Assembly (NCBI GenBank): GCA_036924085.1
Contig: JAVGWX010000005.1
Span: 91,891,764 to 91,955,763, forward strand
From: Ariolimax columbianus
Lineage: Eukaryota; Mollusca; Gastropoda; Stylommatophora; Arionidae
DNA: 64,000 nucleotides
Direction: 5' to 3'
Shown here one piece after another: positions 42,971-53,775 of this stretch; positions within the stretch are counted from its first letter, which is position 1, and every line of letters begins with the position of its first letter. The position numbers and the translations under genes were made by a program. Below the pieces are notes generated by a model. That model was not told the origin of the DNA, did no database searches, and was given only the letters and a program-made list of their open reading frames with translations.

Positions 42971-44435
42971 AATACTCAACTGAAATAATTTTGGACATGT
43001 TCTAAAAATTTTATTATCAATTTTTGATCAAAATTATTCCAAAGTTTCCGGATTTTTTTTTTTTTAAATAACTAAGTTTTCTTTTTCCTTTACATTTTGG
43101 TATGGTGTTTTTCGGGCCAACCTTCATCCTCGACAGCAGCGTGTGATATGCGACAACCTTTTACTGTACACTCTACTAGACATTCTCGTACTACCTGTGT
43201 GATTACCCGACGTCACAGACTACAGAGGAAGGCTAGGTTGGCAGCCCGCATATTGTCAGTGGGCCTCAAATCTGAAGCCCTTCTGGCTTACATAAAACAT
43301 TGATCAACTGTTCTACTACTTTCAGCGTTTCATTGCGCAAGCCTGCCATCTTGACATCCGGTTGTCTAGGCCACGCCCCCATGAATTGTTGTCAAAATTC
43401 CAACCATTATGCAGTCTTCTTACATATTATGCGGCAATGCAATATTTCTGCTAGCTAGCGCAAGACTGAATGGATTGTCTTAAAGTGGTTGCTTTAAAAA
43501 TCAAAAAAGTCTAAGATACATTGTTCCGCATTTGACAGTTGGACTGCGGTATCAGGGCTTTTCGACCTGGCATGTGTACTTTCGGAAAAACCGGTTTTAC
43601 AATTTATGTTAACACTCCAACAATATGTTTGTCCGCAGACTACCTACAAGAAAGAGGTTGGTTTGATGTAACATTTTTTTTACTTCTCCTGGATGCATTA
43701 CATCAATAACTTCATCTACCAACAACGTTATGGTTTTCGAGCGCCAGTGACACAGCCGTCGCCTATTTTCTTGTTAATGTGAATTGTCCCGCAACAAAAG
43801 ACCAGAAGAATGCCGTCTACTGCATGAACTATGAGTTGAGCATGGCTCGTGAACATAAGTCAAAATTAACAATGCGTCAAGAAATGCAGTACTATGCTAG
43901 AAATGCTAGAACAAAATTGTGGACCCTGTATCTGCTCAAACAAGGTTTATTCTATTCCAAAAGCTTGATCCGAGTGATGTCCAGGATGAAATGAATAGGG
44001 ACACTGTCCAAGCATGTCGTAAATGGCGACACTAGATAGGTTTGCTTGGAGCTGGTAGCTTCACCTTATATAAACACACATTGCCAATAAAACATCCACT
44101 GCAAAAGCTCGGAAACATGCTTTATGTAAAGCTTGTATTTGTATTACCACAAATCTATTTACGTTAAACGATGTATGCCCCCAACCCACCTAACACCACC
44201 TCTCCCTCTCAACTTACCCGGACTCGTAAACAAAAACAAGTTGATTCCTCTTAAAATGAAGAATAAACATGCGACAGACTTAAAAAGCATCACTTTCTGT
44301 AATAACAATAATATACACACACAAATTAATGAAAATTATTTAATAACTCAGGCCTTTCATACAGTATAACTAACTACACAACATGTTTTTGAGAAATTGA
44401 TGCAGTTTTAAGTCTGATTATATAAAACGATATCT
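42971..44435. other. Unassigned
   Basis: About 43510-43600 resembles DR-6. About 43990-44040 has CCAAGCATGTCGTAAATGGC, a DR-2-neighbourhood phrase. Plus frames at 43097 (68 codons) and 43779 (71 codons, Lys/Arg-rich) are not recognised. Confidence 0.4.
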
Positions 44436-44691
44436 GTATCATGGTTTTTATACAACGACATCCATATCAGGGCATTTATACAACGACATCCATATCAGAG
44501 CATTTATACAACGATATCCATATAAGAAAGGGTTTTATAAAACGACATCCATATCGGGGCTTTTATACAAAGACATCCATATCAGGAGGTCTTTTATACA
44601 ATGACATCCATATCAGGGCTTTTATACAACGACATCCATATCAGGGCTTTCATACAATGACATCCATAGCAGGGCTTTTATATGATATCCA
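44436..44691. repeat. 28-bp minisatellite, left part
   Basis: About nine units of TTTTATACAACGACATCCAT plus ATCAGGGC. The array resumes between the two SINEs (44944-44968) and to their right (45225-45325), so both SINEs inserted into it. Confidence 0.93.
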
Positions 44692-44943
44692 GGGGACGGC
44701 TTGGTCTAGTGGTTAAGTGGCACAGCTCACAAACCGAAGCTGCTGGGTTCGATCCCCATCACAGCACCGGCCGTTACCCCGGGGAAGCAAACCCTTATAA
44801 AATGCAGGAGGAAGCAGACGCTTATATAAAATGCATGCTGAAGTCGGATGCACGGGCCGACAGGCGCAAAATAAAAACACAGTGTAACGCACACCGCTTT
44901 GGGGATTAGAAAAATAAGACGAACGCAAAAAAAAAAAAAAAAA
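44692..44943 (+). mobile_element. SINE-1, copy 1
   Basis: tRNA-derived SINE of about 250 bases. A box in TGGTCTAGTGGTTAAGTGGC, B box GGGTTCGATCCCC at about 44747-44759. The body has ACCGGCCGTTACCCCGGGGA and TGCATGCTGAAGTCGGATGC, and a poly(A) tail ends at 44943. Flanks TATGATATC and TACGATATC look like an imperfect target duplication but are also array units. RNA polymerase III promoters of this form drive SINE transcription; the partner LINE is unknown. Confidence 0.93.
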
Positions 44944-44968
44944 TACGATATCTATATAAGGAGGGTTT

Positions 44969-45224
44969 CTTTTTTTTTCTTTTTTTTGCGTTCGCCTTAT
45001 TTCTCTAATACCCAAGGCGGTGTGCGCTGCACTGTGGTTTTTATTTTGCGCTTGTCGGCCCAGTGCATCGGACTTCAGTATGCATTTTAATTAAGGGTCT
45101 GCTTCCTCCTGCATTTTCTAAGGGTTTGCTTCCCCTGGGTAACGGCCGGTGCTGTGATGGGGATCGAACCCAGCACCTTCGGATTGTGAGCCGTGCCACT
45201 TAACCACTAGGCCACGCCATCCCC
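44969..45224 (-). mobile_element. SINE-1, copy 2 (opposite orientation)
   Basis: Same family as 44692-44943, reversed: poly(T) at 44969-44987, body, B box as GGGGATCGAACCC near 45160, A box near 45205. Flanks GGAGGGTTT and GGAGGGCTTTT suggest a target duplication. The two copies are only 25 bases apart and could form a hairpin of about 250 bp. Confidence 0.93.
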
Positions 45225-45325
45225 TGGGAGGGCTTTTAAAAAAACGACACCAATATCAGGGCTTTTCAAAACGATATCCATTACAGGTGGCTTTTATAAA
45301 ACGTCATCCATATCCGGGCTTTTTG
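45225..45325. repeat. 28-bp minisatellite, right end
   Basis: Three or four diverged units (AAACGACACCAATATCAGGG, AAAACGATATCCATTACAGG, AAACGTCATCCATATCCGGG). The last unit runs without a break into the hAT relic. Confidence 0.85.
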
Positions 45326-46200
45326 ATGTCAGAGAAATGTGGATGCTGTCTTATGTGTCCAACCTATTTCTGTACTTTGTTGTTTCAAACTTCCAAAGTA
45401 TAGAAAATCGCAAGCTATTTTAACCGTCTTTGCAGTTTTAGACAACGAAAAACTTAGATCTGTCTTGTTCTGAAATTCCATGTGTGCTTCACTGTTGCAG
45501 CTAGTTTAAGAAATCGATAGTATGTGAATCCCGCTTTGGAAAGTAATAAGAGAATCGCTTCTTCAGTTTGGTCAGATGCCCTGTAACTGACTCCTTGATG
45601 TCACAAGGACTGTGATCTTGGCAATTTTCCAAAAATTATACCAGCTTTGGAATAGAGGGTGTCTTGTTTTGTTGCGCTATATCAATCCAGTACAGACGAT
45701 TTGCTTCAAATGTGCACGTGTTTTCTCTTGTTAAATGTACATTAATGTTTCTCCCCTGCAGTTCCCTTTTCAGTGAATTCGCATGCTCAAAGATGGCAGA
45801 TAAATATGCAAAATCTGTAAAGCCGTGGAGGTTCAGAACTTATCTGCAAGGTCATGTTTCTGATCACCAGAAAGATTAATAGTTTAGTTCTGAGAGCCAA
45901 CACTCGATTCAGAAGAATTCGACGTGAAAATCACCTTACTTCTGAATGATTAAGGAGGCGTAAAATCTGAGTGTTTAGTGCATGCCTTTAGCAGCATTGG
46001 CAGTCTTGATTGCATCACTCATGACAGCTGCCAGTTCAGGTTCTGACGTCTTCACAAACAATTCCTGTAACTTCCATTTTGGGATTATGCATTTTGGTCA
46101 GAGCCGCAAAAGTAAAAACACGATCCAAATTGACTACAGCTCCGTGAACAGACACACCTATCTTCCCACTTAAAATCAATACTTTGTATTTTCATAAATA
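45325..46200 (-). pseudogene. hAT transposase relic (ZBED5/SCAND3-like)
   Basis: Minus-strand decayed reading in several frames. From 46160 down: FKWEDRC (the WENCVSVCTDGA region), FTFAALTKMHNPKMEVTGIV, then after a frame change EPELAAVMSDAIKTANAAKG. Further on come SLNHSEVR, RILLNRVLALRTKLLIFL, then YLSAIFEHANSLKRELQGRN (about 45815-45755) and HLTKLKKRFSYYFPKRD. The end is KYRNRLDT and DSIHISLTSKSP near 45330, the hAT dimerisation end. The order matches transposase-derived ZBED5/SCAND3/FAM200-type proteins. The N-terminal zinc finger is not found. Frameshifts and stops make it a pseudogene of a DNA transposon. It abuts the 28-bp array at its 3' end. Confidence 0.8.
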
Positions 46201-46984
46201 TTTTAATTGTTCTTCTAGTCATCAATCTCATAGCTCTCAACTCAAGAGGACAACACAATAACAGTTATGCATCAGACAATCCCGGACACATAATAGTTTG
46301 ATTGGTCCTTTGTCTTCTATTTCCGTGAAACCATAATTGAGGACATGTGCCTTGTATTCTAAAATCTAACGCTACAATTAATTTCAACCAATACTATAAG
46401 TCTAAGAAGTTGTCCATAATCCTGTTTAAATTGATGCTGAATTCAAGTATCATTGTCCCCAAATTGTCGCTGGGATGCCTAACAGATATAAGGATGCAAA
46501 CTGGCCTCTCCTTTTCATTTGTGGTCTGGTTATGCGTCATTTGCAAATTCAGAAGGTCGAAGTGTAGATTACTCACGTCAATTTAATTTGACACAATTTG
46601 TCCTACATACAATTACTTTTGTCAATAGATTTGAACCCAAACAAAAATATTCACAACTCGCTTGAGGTAACAAAAGTACATCGAATTTTATATACGTTTA
46701 TCTGTTTAACAAATTGTAAGACTTCATTACACCAACAATTTACATTTTTACCCTATTCGCGTAATTTAACCCTGTTCCAAGACCCCTGATGTAAAGGGAA
46801 AAGCTGCAGTTAAAACCTATGCTTTACATTGAAACCAAACGGTAAATGATTGGAAATTGGGTTCCTTTAAAAGGGCACATCAGCCGTTCAAGATATCCAG
46901 AAGCTGTAGTTGAATATCATGGTCTACAGAAAGTACTGCGTGTAGCACTTCACTAACAAAAATGACACCTTACCGAAAGGCTGA
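46201..46984. other. No gene recognised
   Basis: AT-rich. It may hold decayed N-terminal sequence of the hAT relic, but I could not align it. About 46795-46850 resembles a phrase also at 54225 and 58575 (AGCTGCAGTT then CTTTACATTG). Confidence 0.35.
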
Positions 46985-47240
46985 ACAATCAAGCAAGAAT
47001 GTACGCCAAGAAACAGCTTGAACATAAGAATGATGTGGTGAATTGTAAGAGATTGGAGCTAACTTCTAAGTTTTGGCCATCGCTATTCTCGTATTGGTTT
47101 CCATATTCCTACTTTAGTTATAATACTTCCAAGATAGGAAATGCTCTTTACCTGCTCGTCTACTTCGGTAATTATCAATTATGCGGTTTCTCTGTGAAAT
47201 GTCAAAACCATGTGGCACGGACATAGGCGACAAAAGCTGC
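46985..47240 (-). pseudogene. Short RT relic (RTE/Jockey-like)
   Basis: On the minus strand from about 47215: MVLTFHRET, then TEVDEQVKSISYLGSIITKV, and in another frame TNTRIAMAKT. This is the arrangement of the RT thumb motif (a YLGSxIT block followed by an RIAMA helix), as also seen in relic 3 near 41830. Only about 250 bases are recognisable. Confidence 0.55.
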
Positions 47241-47834
47241 CACACTACATTAAACTACACATCCCTACGTGGTCTAACGATACAGGTGGATAGAAGACCA
47301 CGATGAATGTCAAAAACATATACCTGGTAGACTGAAGCATTTTACTACAGGGATGCGACGAATCTGGTCCCTTTGTTGAGTCTAATCAATATGCTATGCA
47401 TATGCTCCAAAGTGTAGTTGGTTTATACAATACTTTCACATTTTTGTTTTGTTGAGGAAGCAAACTCAACCACTGTGCACTGTTATCTCTGACAAGGCTT
47501 TAACTACAGTTTTAAATGTTCGTATATATGTGGGTTATTTAATGTTTCAGTGAAAAACGTGCTGGCTCCGTTCTGTCTAGAGACCACACCACACAAACCG
47601 CACAGGGCTTAATGTTAACTGTATTAGCACGCTTGATACATAGTTAAATCTCGAGTGCACATAGATAGTTCATGAATATAGAACACTATAGACCTACATG
47701 TGTCCTAGTTCAAAGATGGAATCGTTCTACTAAAAAGTTCGGAAGTGAAGCCTAATCAGGGTCAGGTGAAATATATATTGATCAATATCGCCATCTCACG
47801 TCCTCGGCCTGGAAATCGGCTGTGTTGCAGCAGT
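47241..47834. other. No gene recognised
   Basis: Unique-looking; no repeat partner noticed. Confidence 0.4.
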
Positions 47835-48040
47835 CTAATTTAGGAAGTGGAGATCGACACTGTAATCGCCAAAAATGAGGAACCTGGCAATGCACTACAG
47901 CCAGAAAGAACTAGAATCACCTTTTGAAGTACACATCTGATTGTAAGAAGACCCACTGTAACCCGCTAACAAAGACATGTCAATCGTTTAATTCAACTCA
48001 GCCCGAGTAGCTTCGAACACCAACATGGAGACATTGTAAG
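47835..48040 (+). repeat. Dispersed repeat DR-5, copy 2
   Basis: TTGTAAGAAGACCCACTGTA, ACCCGCTAACAAAGACATGT and TCAACTCAGCCCGAGTAGCT align with 26190-26265 and 59295-59360. The upstream part GGAAGTGGAGATCGACACTG matches CGAGGTGGGATCGACGCTG at 59190. Confidence 0.65.
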
Positions 48041-48330
48041 GATTCTCGGCTTTTTTCGGAATCGGGGGTTGTCTATTTCCTTCCTTGTTGCTTTGAGGTC
48101 CCTGATGAGTTGTCATTCCGGAATAGAACCTCGATTTATTTTAGGCGATGAAAGAGCCTCGCTACAAGAAACGGACAATTTTGGGGATTCTAACAGCTGG
48201 GATATTCATATCGCTTCACATCTTTTTCTGCGACTTGGTGCATGTGTGTTTTATGAATGTAAAAATACTGCCCACTATGTACTACAGCAGTTATTTAAGG
48301 CACCTAAGCTGTTTGGCTTCCTATCACTAA

Positions 48331-48421
<91 letters not shown>

Positions 48422-48789
48422 CTGCCGGCTGATCGAGATTCTTATCGAATGGATGTGATGAGAGTGTTGTTTTATCAAAGACAAGCTACATGATGATGAT
48501 GACTGACACACATACACGCATGCACGAACACACACATACACACGCACACACACTCACGCACGCACACAAACACACAATTACTTATTTAGCCGCTCCTTTT
48601 CTACCATGGGGTGTAGATGTTTGCCAGAAAGAGCGCCATATATTTTATCAGTTGTCTTCCTCTTGGGTTGGTTCCAGTCTAGTCCACGGTGTCGTACAGA
48701 ATGGCTTATTTTGTCATCCTAGTGAATTTTGCGTTGTTATCTGTTGGTTGGATCCTTGACTCTTTGCTTCCTATGACTGCCGTGTTGTT
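48041..48789. other. Unassigned with (TA)n and (CA)n
   Basis: A pure TA run of 85 bases (48333-48417) and an interrupted CA/CG-rich stretch (48505-48575). The rest shows no recognised gene. Confidence 0.6.
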
Positions 48790-49440
48790 TTTTCGAAAGC
48801 CCACAATGAACAAGTTTACTCTTTTGTGCGACCTGAAAAGGACGTTAAGTGACGGGTTACAGTAGCTTTCCTCACATCCCAAGCGTGCTGGTGGAGGTGG
48901 GCCAGGGTCCTCCAGGCGGTGTTCTATGCTTATCTTCATGTGTGTGTCGCTCACTACTACGGGGATCACGTCGATCTCTCACCTCGTTAGCCAGCCTGCC
49001 ATGAAAACAGCCCGTTTCCAGGAAGGGCTACCAGGAAGACAAGGTGAGGGTCTTGGTCAGTATATCTTTTCAAATCCTGACTTACATGTCTGATCTGTAT
49101 ATTTTGCCTGACCCTGACTTACATGTCTGATCTGTATATTTTGCCTGACCCTGACTTACATGTCTGATATGTATATTTTGCCTGACCCTGACTTACATGT
49201 CTGATCAGTATATTTTGCCTGACCCTGACTTACATGTCTGATCTGTATATTTTGCCTGACCCTGATTTACATGTCTGATCTGTATATTTTGCCTGACACT
49301 GACTTACATGCCTGATCAGTATATTTTACCTTAACCTGATTTACATGTCTGATCAGTATATTTTGCCTGACCCTGACTTACATGTCTGATCTGTATATTT
49401 TGCCTGAACAGACGTTAGTCTTCCTCCCCGACTTCCCTGA
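48790..49440 (+). repeat. Dispersed repeat DR-1, copy 3 (expanded)
   Basis: Plus orientation, from CCCACAATGAACAAGTTTAC through aggacgttaagtgacgggtt, cccaagcgtgctggtggagg, the cactactacggggatcacgt block and CCGTTTCCAGGAAGGGCTAC to GGTCTTGGTCAGTATATC. It then passes into a nine-copy array (49076-49407) before resuming with ACAGACGTTAGTCTTCCTCC, which matches copy 1 (1462-1480 reversed) and copy 2 (36992-37005). Confidence 0.88.
49076..49407. repeat. 37-bp x9 minisatellite inside DR-1
   Basis: Units of CCTGACTTACATGTCTGATC plus TGTATATTTTGCCTGAC. DR-1 copy 1 has essentially one such segment flanked by similar short repeats (TATATTTTGCCTG and ATCATTTGCCTGG), which offers a plausible seed for slippage or unequal exchange. 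Unit variants alternate TCTG/TCAG. Confidence 0.95.
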
Positions 49441-49720
49441 TAGCCGATCTTCATTCATTCTGCAGACATAGTCAAGTCATCAACGTTGATATTCCTCCAT
49501 TTGAGTCTGCATGGGGCTCAGCTTCGAGATCTTGTCGCATTGCGAACCTCGTTACCTTCTGTTACTTGGACCACATTCCTTAGATATATCATTTCTGACG
49601 CTTGAAGATGGCTCGAATGGGTTCTTGTTATTGTCCATGACTCGCATCCATAAGTCAAAACTAGTACATAATTAGTGAGACATACGGCCATCTTGGTTTT
49701 ATTACTTATTTTATATTTTC
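49440..49720 (-). pseudogene. RT relic (Jockey/CR1-like C-terminus)
   Basis: On the minus strand from about 49700: KTKMAVCLTNYVLVLTYGCE, then SWTITR, then LQASEMIYLRNVVQVTEG and VRNATRS. This is the standard block in which a tyrosine-glycine-Cys-Glu turn precedes a Trp-Thr and the RFLRR helix. No other domains remain. It begins directly after the end of DR-1 copy 3. Confidence 0.72.
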
Positions 49721-51064
49721 CTAAGGAATCCTCTATTTATGGCATGAAAAAAATGTTTTCCAGTTGCTACCCTTCACGTAGGAAGTAGCGGGGCGTGTAA
49801 TGTCTAGCAACCGATTGATACAAAAAGTGACGTCCATGTAGCCTACACACCTACATCTTGAACTATCTACTTCGGCATACCCCAATGAGATGGAGAGATA
49901 GGCGTGAGTAAAGTCTTAGGTCCTTCAGGGCAGAAGACCGAAATGAACAATAGTCGGCTACCTGGTATCAAACACTTATGTCCAATTGAATATCATGATT
50001 ACATACCTCTAACGTTCATTATTTACCGCGATAATTTTTCTAATATTTTTATTATGGCCGTCGATGTTGACATACGTCCCAGAGGTGCTAGTGGGACATT
50101 ATCAGTAGCATGACCTGACACAAGGACAGCTATGCAGTTACCAGCTCCACCAAAGCTAGAGTTCAGTTCCTATACTGTTGGATAGGCTAAATGGTCATAG
50201 GGAAAAGTCTGGAGACTAAACATCTCAGAGCTGCAACTACCCCGGGTATCGTATGTCAGAATAAATAATCCACGCATAAACAAATTACTAATAGCCAAAT
50301 GAAAGTACAAAAGCCAAACCAAGAAAGACAAGGTACAGTACCTTCTAAGGACCGACCAGATGCATTTTTAGAACAAACGGATATATTTGGCTAATTGGCA
50401 TCAGACACTTATCTGTATCTGCCTGATTGAATATCAAGATTCAAGTATCTCAGCAATTATATTATTATACAAGCCCCTCTTCACCAACTCGTACCCTCCA
50501 CACCTTGTTATGTTATTTGACTTGTGAAATAAACGTCTTGATCTTGGGGAAAGTTATGATACAACACATAGTATATAGGCAACAGAGGAAAGAATAGCTA
50601 GTTTCCCCAGAGATTAGAATATGAATACACTGTATAAATCAGGATCGTAAGTATTTATACCATGATAACAAACGCAAGAGATCAATCACCTGTTTGACCG
50701 GCATATCGACTACAAGTATTTACTGATGATCTTAAAACCCCAGGCCAGAAGAGGGGTGACAACAAGAGGAACATTACAATGCACGTGTTTCTACTCACCA
50801 AATACAAATATTTTCATTTGATTATTGAAGTTACAAAATTATTTGGCGATTCGCTTGTTCACGTCGAGTGAAGTATCTAGCCACCAGTACAGCTGACAGA
50901 TTTACAGTAATCGTGTATCGGAGTATTACTACTGGAGGCTCCCTACAGCATTGAATTAGCAGGACTAGGCTGCTAGTACCATGCACAACCATCTTTAGTT
51001 GTGATGTTGGTCGGTTAGAGTTTTCATATTCTTTGCAACCAGGGTCCCACCAGGATGGACAAAA

Positions 51065-51066
<2 letters not shown>
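49721..51066. other. Unassigned, with local duplication and a DR-2 fragment
   Basis: A phrase near 49955-50030 (ctggtatcaaacacttatgt, then TTGAATATCATGATTACATA) recurs diverged at 50397-50460. About 50960-51005 has a DR-2 core (ggctgctagtaccatgcaca). No gene recognised. Confidence 0.45.

Positions 51067-51160
<94 letters not shown>
51067..51160. repeat. Microsatellite (TA)42(TG)5
   Basis: A pure AT run at 51067-51150 followed by GTGTGTGTGT. Tyr/Ile-rich frames across it are artefacts. Confidence 0.97.
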
Positions 51161-51161
<1 letters not shown>

Positions 51162-51324
51162 GGGGCGGAGAGGTCTTATTATACTTGCAATTGAGCATGC
51201 AGGCAAACATGTGATTGTCCTGTCGTATCTTAGCATAATGACGGGGCCGTATCCATTTGGCATGAAAGCAAGGCAATAGTCTTTACTTTTAGAGATTTTT
51301 GCTTGGACAGCAGCTAACAGTCTG

Positions 51325-51640
51325 CTCTTTTCAATTTTCAAATGCAAAGTATTATTTTACGTGCACAACATCTACATAGGATCTCAGAGCGTTCCCCCAG
51401 TCTCCGATAGAACTAGTTGGGGATCTTACCTCACCTTGAGGCCATGAGTAGCTTGAAACTTGTGGAATTCAATCCGTCTAGCTTCCGTTCGTTCGTTTCT
51501 TGAGCTGTTGTTGAATGCCCAACATGTGTATGATTACTCATTTGTGCGCCATGAAGAGGGCGTTACATGGCGGGTTTCAGTAGCTTTCCCTACACCCCGA
51601 GCGTGTTGATGAAGGTGGATAGGCGATTGCCTCACCTCTC
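51325..51640 (+). repeat. DR-8 copy 2 followed by DR-1 copy 4
   Basis: About 51325-51510 matches DR-8 at 28775-28965. It is joined at TTGAGCTGTTGTTGAATGCC to a 130-base DR-1 piece (gagggcgttacatggcgggt, ccccgagcgtgttgatgaag). The DR-1 left end at 36700 has the same TTGAATGCC start, so this may be a natural border of DR-1. Confidence 0.6.
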
Positions 51641-51844
51641 AGCTACAGATACACCCCTCCTACCCCTTCTCCCAAAAAAAATATTGAGACGATAATTGGT
51701 TCTATAATAAACTTAAACATTATAATAAGTATAGTTATGTCTGCTGTTTTTTTTTCTCCACTCAACGTTGAGAAAGAAAAAAAAAGCATTTAAGACATAA
51801 AAAGAAATTGGGCCAAAAAGCGGTTATGATGTCCGTTTTCTAGT
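51641..51844. other. Short unassigned stretch
   Basis: T-rich and A-rich runs near 51750-51785. Nothing else seen. Confidence 0.4.
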
Positions 51845-52020
51845 CAGGATTAACGTAGTGGTAGAGTATTCGCTTTTCACATCAAAGGTAAGGGTTCAAC
51901 TCTCAATACGCAATCGCTTCAGTCAATCAAACTGTAAACCGGTATCTGGTTTACTGTTAGAAAAAAGGCAGCAAGGAAAAGAACGGGTCCCCCAGCTCAC
52001 CTCAAATTCAAGACGTGGTT
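51845..52020 (+). mobile_element. SINE-2 (tRNA-derived), copy
   Basis: A box in TAACGTAGTGGTAGAGTA and B box GGGTTCAACTC (51892-51902), then the body AACTGTAAACCGGTATCTGG, TTTACTGTTAG, AGCAAGGAAAAGAACGGG and CCCCAGCTCACCTC. One of the clearest heads of this family. Confidence 0.75.
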
Positions 52021-52339
52021 TCGTACAATGAAGTATATAATACTCCCACCCACAATAGTGTCTCTTATGAGACTACATTCATCTTTTGACCAGAAAGACA
52101 CAGGATCTCACCATGTACAGACATGGGCTGCTTTGATTTTGTATCTACCAGGCGGGGAAACAAATACCTACGCCTGCCTTGGTATACCACGCATTGTTTA
52201 CGCTTATACCGTCCGCCCCCCTTTCCTATCTGCCGCCCACCCCCACCCCCCATTTTTCACTCCCGAACACACATAGATGTGTCTCAGAGTTTTAAGTCAA
52301 GTGATTTTGATTAGTGGCCTTCATACGTATGGTATTAGC
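52021..52339. other. No gene recognised
   Basis: Contains a C-rich stretch (52215-52255). No family recognised. Confidence 0.4.
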
Positions 52340-52890
52340 CTGCATCTTTATACTTGAACATCTGTTTCTGTTTCTAAGAATCGACGTCACTTCACTCCGG
52401 GCATACAAATGGTGAAAAGTATGGATGTTGATGGTCCCTGTAGCTCGCTGGTTGTACACTCTTCGCCTCCGTCCTCTCATGTGCCCATACAGCGCTCGAA
52501 CCTCGTTTAATGTCGAAACTTTGCAGTCTGTGGATTGCTGCTTCATCTATTGCGGTGCCCTCATCTAGCAGGCAGTCATTGACTGATTTCAAAATGTCAC
52601 TATCCACTCTGCACCTTCTGAAGTATGGCTTGCGCGTCTGTCACGATGACTGCCCTTGTTATAGAAGTCTATGATATCCATGTCAGTGCTGAGGTCACTG
52701 CTTCCGTCTCCATTCTTATACTGGAGGTTGTCGGCATGTATGCCCTACTGCGCTCAGCAACGATCTGTCCTATCACTGTAGCCGAGAAGCCCCAGCCTGA
52801 TGTCCCACTGCGCAGTACTGATCCGTCGGTGTATATGACGGCGTCACTCTCCTGCGTGTTCTCAGTTATCAGCTGATTCACCTCGTGATC
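52340..52890 (-). pseudogene. NLR-C: RNase H-type non-LTR relic, copy 2
   Basis: The minus frame from 52881 reads SDAVIYTDGSVLRSGTSGWG, then SIRMETEAVTSALTWI: RNase H with the first catalytic Asp and Glu. After a frame change, ITRAVIVTDAQAILQKVQSG supplies the next Asp. The sequence then jumps directly to SDILKSVNDCLLDEGTAIDE and IHRLQSFDIKRG, followed by GTINIHTFHHL. The HxGxxGNExAD part of RNase H between these blocks is missing, so there is an internal deletion near 52600. The 3' end ttcactccgggcatac matches the copies at 27455 and 38570. The family differs from NLR-A and NLR-B in having no CxC knuckle here. Confidence 0.82.
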
Positions 52891-53544
52891 TGCTCTCCCG
52901 TTGCTCCGTATTCCTTGCCAAGGTTATGATGGTTACTCTATCAGTCTATCACCAGTGTGGAGCAGTCTGGAATTGAACATCTGTATTTCTAAAAACACAC
53001 TGATTTGTCTGATTCATGATGTATTTGGAACACATAACAAAGGCACGTTAACTTTGCGGTTTCTAAAAGGAATGGTACGGCTACAATTAAACAACATGTG
53101 TGAAATTCGGAGATATGAAAACTTGGATGGGAAACTCAAATCTATTGCAAACAAATCATGTCAGGATGAACAACTTCAAACACAGATAGTGAATAAACAA
53201 TAGAATTATGTAAATACAGTAACAAAATAATGCATTTAAATTAAATTTAATTGATTGTTTACTCCTAAAAATATCATATTTTATTGCGATTCCATACAGT
53301 AAACGCGATAAACTATTCACATGAATGGTTCCTCGTGTTTTCTTCTCCAATCGACAAGCAGAAAATGTCCTACTTGTGTAAACAGGATAAACACTTTATT
53401 TTAAATATGTGCATACAATGATTGTTTATAACAAATACAATTAAGTTATCTTTCTGTTATTCTTGTAGTCTACACTGTGTATTGCTTATAGAGCTTTTCT
53501 TTTTCAAACGCTGTCTTAATTGTTGCTTTCTATCTGCTATGTGT
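52891..53544. other. No gene recognised
   Basis: AT-rich beyond 53200. A 100-codon plus frame (52901-53203) has no known domain. Confidence 0.4.
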
Positions 53545-53775
53545 TATATATATATATATATATATAGACTATTATGTTATAAGTGTTTCATATATGCACT
53601 AGAATGATATATGTATTATATATATTTAAACTAGAATGGTATATGTGTAACATATATAAACTAGAATGGTATTTACACTAGAATGGTATATGTGTAACAT
53701 AAATAGACTACATTGTTAATGTGTTACATATATAGACTAGAATGGCATATGTGTTACATATATAGACTAGAACCT
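53545..53775. repeat. (TA)n and 30-bp minisatellite
   Basis: A TA run at 53545-53566, then about six diverged units of ATATGTGTTACATATATAGA plus CTAGAATGGT. The spacer inside the unit is itself TA-rich. Confidence 0.88.

Noticed and set aside
45780..45880. A WD-repeat-like start (WRFRTYLQGHVSD) on the plus strand
   Set aside because: A stop follows within a few codons, and the same DNA is explained by the minus-strand hAT blocks.
45982..46173. A small secreted protein (63 codons with a hydrophobic, signal-like N-terminus)
   Set aside because: It overlaps the hAT relic on the opposite strand, where the coding similarity is clear.
46000..46500. A host ZBED-type domesticated gene
   Set aside because: Multiple frameshifts and stops within the recognisable 900 bases make a transposon pseudogene far more likely.
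48333..48553. Tyr/Ile-alternating peptides from TA runs (also at 51067, 55006, 57328)
   Set aside because: Pure dinucleotide repeats, no coding meaning.
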